From the NCBI GenBank assembly GCA_937941745.1, contig CALDGV010000602.1, positions 1 to 18,648 on the forward strand: a DNA stretch of 18,648 nt, given 5' to 3'. The notes beneath the pieces were generated by a model, which did no database searches, was not told the origin of the DNA, and worked only from the letters and a program-made list of their open reading frames with translations. Source of the stretch: an uncultured Prosthecobacter sp. GTDB lineage: Bacteria > Verrucomicrobiota > Verrucomicrobiia > Verrucomicrobiales > Verrucomicrobiaceae. Positions 14,797-18,648 of this stretch are shown piece after piece. The position numbers and the translations under genes are program-made. Positions within the stretch are counted from its first letter, which is position 1. Every line of letters starts with the position of its first letter.

Positions 14797-16251
14797 ATGC
14801 TGGAAGACTTCCTCGCCGAACCTAGCAAAGGCAATTTGAATGCCCTGCTCGGCATCTACCTGCTCGCGGTGTTTGCTCTTCTGACGCAGCAGTGGACCTC
14901 CCGGCGCGCCGTGGGGCTGCCAACAGCCTACACCTTCTCCTTCTCGATGATGCATGCCATCGGGGCCTTGGTTTATGCCCTGCCCTGGTATTCGCCAAGG
15001 TCGGAATACCTCCTGCAGTCCGGGGCTTCTCTGGCCAACACGCACGCTGGCTTTCGCATGGCCTGCTTTGGGTATGTTTTCTTTGTGCTGGGGGTGCTGC
15101 TGGCGCCGATGGTTTTCAGCAAGGATCCCGCTCCCAAGGCCTTCTACGCAGACAAACGTATCACCACCAACCTGGCCGGCACCCTGCTCATCATCTCCTT
15201 CCTGGCTTTCTTCGCTGCGCCGGTACTTTCGCGCATTCCCAGCATGGGAAGCATGGGCACGGCGGGTGCCTTCATGTCCGTGGTGGCGGTCTTCATCTAC
15301 TGCCATCGTGCCTACCGGCTGCGGGACACTGGGAGGTTCATCCTCGGCTTGACCTCCACGGTCGGCTTTCCTTTCGTGACCATCATCTTCCTTGGGTTTG
15401 CAGGCTATGGTTCGACGGCGGCTTCCATGGTCTGGATGTTCGTGCTGCGCTTTTTCCGTCCGCGCTGGCTTTCCCTGCTCGTCCTGGGGGTCATTCTTTA
15501 CGGCGGCCTCAGCTTCTATGTGAACTGGATGCGTGAGCGTGAATCCATCCGTTCTTCAGTGTGGGGCGCGCGCTCCATGGAGCACCGGCTGGACCGGCTT
15601 TATGATCTGGCCGTGGATTTTGAGCCGCTGGACCTGCACAAGCAACTCCACCTCGAGCTGATCGACAGCCGCCTCAACCAGAATGATCTTTGCGGCAAGG
15701 CCTACCGCTACCTGGCCCAGGGCAAGGCGGAGTTTGCGAAAGGCTACACCCTCTGGGTGGCTGCCGTGGCCTGGGTGCCTCGTATCATCTGGCCAGGCAA
15801 GCCTGTCACCGGTGGCAGCGGCGGCGTGGTGACTCATTTCACCGGGCAGCGCTTTTCCGAGGGCACCAGCGTGGGAGCTGGAAACGTTCTGGAATTCTAT
15901 GTTAATTTCGGCTGGTGGGGGCTGATGGTCAGCTTTTTTGCCCTTGGCCTTGCCCTCAGCTGGTTCGACAGGCGCGGGGCCTTCCATTACGAAAGGGGGG
16001 ATTATTGGACCGCCACCCGCTGGATCCTGCCCGGCCTCGGCCTGATCCAGCCGGGAGGACTGTCTGCAGAAATGACGGGATCCTGCGCCGCCTATGCGGT
16101 CTTTGCGTTCATCCTCCACAAGGTTTTCTTTCAGAAGTTTTATGACGTGGGTGATCAGATGGCTGCGGGACGCGGCTCCTATCCTGCTCCTGTGGCCAGG
16201 CCGCAGCACCCGGTGAAGCCGCTCCCCGGACCTCGTTATCCAGGCTGCTGA
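14797..16251 (+). CDS. Wzy-like O-antigen/exopolysaccharide polymerase, multi-spanning membrane protein
   Basis: A 484-residue membrane protein. Hydrophobic segments suitable for membrane spans lie at about 16-32, 42-63, 87-107, 125-143, 153-172, 180-203, 207-219, 223-244, 366-390 and 409-445. A large hydrophilic stretch at about 245-360 separates the last two and contains RESIRSSVWGARSMEHRLDR and the sequence WVPRIIWPGKP (326-336), a pattern common in bacterial polysaccharide polymerases of the EpsG/Wzy/O-antigen ligase kind. Such proteins join lipid-linked repeat units on the periplasmic face by block transfer. Length and topology fit Wzy better than a Wzx flippase, which would have more evenly spaced helices. 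Wzy proteins share little sequence, so the specific class is inferred from topology, this motif and the glycosyltransferase genes on both sides. The C-terminal 35 residues are polar and Pro-rich. Confidence 0.82.
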   Translation: MLEDFLAEPSKGNLNALLGIYLLAVFALLTQQWTSRRAVGLPTAYTFSFSMMHAIGALVYALPWYSPRSEYLLQSGASLANTHAGFRMACFGYVFFVLGVLLAPMVFSKDPAPKAFYADKRITTNLAGTLLIISFLAFFAAPVLSRIPSMGSMGTAGAFMSVVAVFIYCHRAYRLRDTGRFILGLTSTVGFPFVTIIFLGFAGYGSTAASMVWMFVLRFFRPRWLSLLVLGVILYGGLSFYVNWMRERESIRSSVWGARSMEHRLDRLYDLAVDFEPLDLHKQLHLELIDSRLNQNDLCGKAYRYLAQGKAEFAKGYTLWVAAVAWVPRIIWPGKPVTGGSGGVVTHFTGQRFSEGTSVGAGNVLEFYVNFGWWGLMVSFFALGLALSWFDRRGAFHYERGDYWTATRWILPGLGLIQPGGLSAEMTGSCAAYAVFAFILHKVFFQKFYDVGDQMAAGRGSYPAPVARPQHPVKPLPGPRYPGC

Positions 16252-16276
16252 AACGTAGCCCGGGCAAACATTCGCC

Positions 16277-17401
16277 GTGATCAAATCCATCCATCTCTGG
16301 GTCAGCGGTGTCGAGGAGACGGGCGGCATTCAGCATTATTCGTTGTGCTGCATCCGGGCACTGCGGGAGCTGTTTCCCCAGGCCAGGCTCCGCGTGTTCA
16401 GCAAGAATGACCTCAAAACGGACCTAGCTGGCGGGTTTCATGGTTTCGGGCGGTGGAGAGGCATGTCTCGAACAATGGCATTTGCCGTTTCGGGCCTTGC
16501 CGCCGCGCTCTGGGAACGCCCTGATTTCATCCTCACGACCCACCCGCATTTCATGAAGGCGCTGGCCCCGTTGGCAAAGCTGGGCATTCCCTGCCTCACC
16601 GCCGCGCATGGCATCGAGGTCTGGGGCCAGACGCAGGGGGCTTTGGGGAGGGCTCTGCGGAGCGCCACGGGCGTTCTTCCAGTGAGCTTTTTTACCCGTG
16701 ACGTCCTCCACCGCGAAGCCGGGCTGCCTCTGGCCAGGATGCCTGTGGTGCCGGACACCTTCCGCGAAGACGCATTCCATCCAGGACCGAAGTCCAGAAC
16801 CCTGCTGGACCGCTACGGCTTGAATGAAAGCCAGCCCGTCATCTTGACGGTTGGACGTCTGTCGGCCCAGGAACGCTACAAAGGCCAGGACCAGGTACTG
16901 AAGGCGCTGCCCCAGCTGCTCCACGACCTGCCCGGGATCCGTTATCTGATCGGCGGCCGGGGAGATGATGAGCCCCGCCTGCGTCAGATGGTGGCGGAGT
17001 TGAAGCTGGAGGCTCACGTGACCTTCACGGGCTTTATCCCTGAGGCGGAGCTGGCCGACCATTACCGGCTCGCCGACCTTTACGTGATGCCCAGCACTGG
17101 GGAGGGCTTTGGGATTGTGTACCTGGAATCGCTCGCCTGTGGCCGACCCTGTCTGGTGGGGGATCGGGATGCCTCGCCTCAGGCGGTTGATGGTGGCCGT
17201 TTGGGCTTTGTCGTGCCGCCGCAGGACCCTGATGCCATCGCCCAGGCGATCCGCCGTTTTTTTCTGCGGCAGCATGAGCAGCCCTGGCTGCATGAGCCGG
17301 AGGTCTTGCACCAGGAGGTGGTGGCTCTCTACGGTCAGCAGGCCTTCAACTGCAGCCTGTCAGATGCTCTCAGTGCCTTGCTTGGGCCTGCTGTCCTATG
17401 A
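16277..17401 (+). CDS. Glycosyltransferase family 4 protein
   Basis: A 374-residue GT-B fold enzyme from a GTG start 25 bases after the polymerase stop. The N-terminal domain opens with IHLWVSGVEETGGIQHYSL (5-23), the usual strand plus G-G-I-x-x loop, and continues with LTTHPHFMKAL (86-96) and TAAHGIEVWG (108-117), the conserved His-Gly element near the active site. The donor-binding domain has ILTVGRLSAQERYKGQDQVL (189-208), YLIGGRGDDEPRL (223-235) and MPSTGEGFGIVYLESLACG (271-289), with a standard E-x7-E pair (Glu276, Glu284). Of the five GT4-type domains in the window, this one and the one at 6971 keep the standard pair. Eight bases separate it from the amidotransferase. It should add one sugar with retention of configuration; the donor is unknown. 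Confidence 0.93.
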   Translation: MIKSIHLWVSGVEETGGIQHYSLCCIRALRELFPQARLRVFSKNDLKTDLAGGFHGFGRWRGMSRTMAFAVSGLAAALWERPDFILTTHPHFMKALAPLAKLGIPCLTAAHGIEVWGQTQGALGRALRSATGVLPVSFFTRDVLHREAGLPLARMPVVPDTFREDAFHPGPKSRTLLDRYGLNESQPVILTVGRLSAQERYKGQDQVLKALPQLLHDLPGIRYLIGGRGDDEPRLRQMVAELKLEAHVTFTGFIPEAELADHYRLADLYVMPSTGEGFGIVYLESLACGRPCLVGDRDASPQAVDGGRLGFVVPPQDPDAIAQAIRRFFLRQHEQPWLHEPEVLHQEVVALYGQQAFNCSLSDALSALLGPAVL

Positions 17402-17409
17402 TTTGAGTT

Positions 17410-18648
17410 ATGTGCGGCATCGCTGGCGTCCTTCAAAGCACCGGGCCTGTTCAGGCCCTGGAAAGGCATCTGGAGCATTTTCAGCGTGTGCTGCACCACC
17501 GCGGACCTGATGACCGCGGCTTGTGGATGAACACCCAGCGGAATGCCGGATTCGCGCATACCCGGCTTTCGATTCTGGACCTCTCTGATGCCGGTCATCA
17601 GCCCATGATCTCTGCCGATGGCCGCCGGGTGATCTGCTTCAATGGGGAGATCTACAATTTTCGGGAACTGCGGCAGGATTTGGAGCGGCAGGGAGCTGTG
17701 TTTCGCACCCGCTCTGACACAGAAGTGCTGCTGCAATTGCACGCTCATGAGGGAGAGCGCATGGTGGACCGCCTGCGCGGCATGTTTGCCTTCTGCCTTT
17801 GGGACGAGGCGGAGCAGACGGCGCTGCTGGCCCGTGACGCCCTCGGCATCAAGCCGCTCTATTATCACGCAGGGCAGGGAAGGCTGGCCTTCGCCTCTGA
17901 GTTGCGAGCTCTGGCGGTCAGCGGGCTTTTCAAGCCAACCTTGGATGCAGCCGCCGTGCAGGAATATTTTCAGGCAGGCAGCGTGCCCGAGCCGCTGACC
18001 TTGGTGAGTGAGGTGCGCATGCTCGAGGCCGGTCACAGCCTTGTCTGGAGGGCCGGCAGCCATCAAAAAAGGTGTTACTGGCGGCTCGGCTTCGATGCTT
18101 CCTGCGAGGGGGATCCCGTGCGGCTCACCCGCGAAGCCCTGCTGGACAGCGTGCAGCATCATTTTGTCAGTGATGTGCCAGTGGGTGTCTTCCTCAGTGG
18201 TGGCATCGACTCCACAGCCATCCTGGCCCTGGCCAATGAAACGGGACATCGTGGAATCAGCAGTTTTTCCATCGCTGTGGATGATGAGGCCGCGGATGAG
18301 AGCCCCATCGCCAGACGCACGGCCGCTCATTTTGGTTCCGATCATCATGAGCTGCGACTGGATGCCGACCTGGCCCAGAGTCTTTTCGAGCGCTTTCTGC
18401 ATCACTTGGACCAGCCTAGCATTGACGGGCTGAACACCTTCACGGTCTCCACCCTGGCCAGGGAGCATGGGATGAAGGTGGTTTTGAGCGGCCTGGGCGG
18501 GGACGAACTCTTTGGCGGTTATGCCAGCTTCACCAAGGTGCCGCAGATGCTGCGCCTACATCCATGGCTCAGTCAGGTGCCAGGGATCACAGGCCTGCTG
18601 CAGCATGGGAAGCCGCAGCATCGCCGCCTCGTGGATTTTCTGCGCAGC
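17410..18648 (+). CDS. asnB: Glutamine-dependent asparagine synthase-like amidotransferase (3' end outside window)
   Basis: The frame starts at the ATG at 17410 and stays open to the window edge, giving 413 residues of an expected 600 or so. The N-terminal class II glutaminase domain begins with the catalytic Cys2 (MCGIAGVL) and carries RGPDD (31-35), HTRLSILDLS (50-59), FNGEIYNFRELR (77-88) and SDTEV (102-106), which hold glutamine. The synthetase domain starts near residue 240 with the ATP-binding P-loop VFLSGGIDST (260-269). It thus has the complete apparatus to release ammonia from glutamine and activate a carboxylate with ATP. In polysaccharide clusters such AsnB-like proteins often amidate uronic acids or other sugar carboxylates instead of aspartate; that role is inferred here from the neighbours. 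The symbol denotes the family only. Confidence 0.93.
   Translation, partial: MCGIAGVLQSTGPVQALERHLEHFQRVLHHRGPDDRGLWMNTQRNAGFAHTRLSILDLSDAGHQPMISADGRRVICFNGEIYNFRELRQDLERQGAVFRTRSDTEVLLQLHAHEGERMVDRLRGMFAFCLWDEAEQTALLARDALGIKPLYYHAGQGRLAFASELRALAVSGLFKPTLDAAAVQEYFQAGSVPEPLTLVSEVRMLEAGHSLVWRAGSHQKRCYWRLGFDASCEGDPVRLTREALLDSVQHHFVSDVPVGVFLSGGIDSTAILALANETGHRGISSFSIAVDDEAADESPIARRTAAHFGSDHHELRLDADLAQSLFERFLHHLDQPSIDGLNTFTVSTLAREHGMKVVLSGLGGDELFGGYASFTKVPQMLRLHPWLSQVPGITGLLQHGKPQHRRLVDFLRS

Noticed and set aside
16258..16265. The palindrome GCCCGGGC between the polymerase and the last GT4 as a terminator
   Set aside because: It has no loop and no following T-run, and the next gene begins 12 bases later in the same direction.

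Overview
The window is a GC-rich stretch of bacterial DNA, almost completely filled with genes and all read from the + strand. Every gene that can be assigned belongs to surface or extracellular polysaccharide assembly. No tRNA, rRNA, CRISPR array, insertion sequence or integrase was seen. The organism is probably Gram-negative, because a multi-spanning Wzy-like polymerase sits among many cytoplasmic glycosyltransferases. Base composition, frequent GTG starts and the gene mix would suit a Verrucomicrobiota- or Planctomycetota-like genome, but that is a weak guess and the sequence alone does not settle the phylum.

Layout: an acyltransferase-3 membrane protein cut by the left edge (2-733); a DegT/DnrJ/EryC1 sugar aminotransferase (730-1923); an FkbM methyltransferase (1923-2837); a Methyltransf_11-like protein (2877-3881); a GT2 glycosyltransferase (3881-4870); a second FkbM (4922-5704); a 79-residue protein resembling only the N-terminus of an FkbM protein (5701-5940); a second GT2 (5933-6919); a GT4 (6971-8284); a GT2-GT4 fusion (8284-10383); a third FkbM (10380-11156); a GT4 (11250-12431); a CgeB-like glycosyltransferase (12439-13476); a GT4 (13525-14730); a Wzy-like polymerase (14797-16251); a GT4 (16277-17401); and a glutamine-dependent asparagine-synthase-like amidotransferase cut by the right edge (17410-18648). 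Gene spacing is tight. Seven junctions are overlaps of the ATGA, TGATG or similar kind, and the longest gap is 93 bases, so this is probably one long operon with translational coupling. No promoter or terminator is visible inside it.

Working model (inference): the aminotransferase makes an amino-sugar nucleotide. Eight glycosyltransferase genes, carrying nine catalytic domains, build a long and non-repetitive oligosaccharide unit on a lipid carrier. Four methyltransferases and the acyltransferase decorate it, the AsnB-like enzyme may amidate an acidic sugar, and the Wzy-like protein polymerises the exported units. The initiating phosphoglycosyltransferase, the Wzx flippase, the chain-length regulator and the export proteins are absent here and should lie outside the window.

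Most worth a second look: the GT2-GT4 fusion, the truncated FkbM-like gene wedged between two overlaps, the concentration of divergent FkbM methyltransferases, and several very short reading frames that bridge gene gaps and end on the next start codon.
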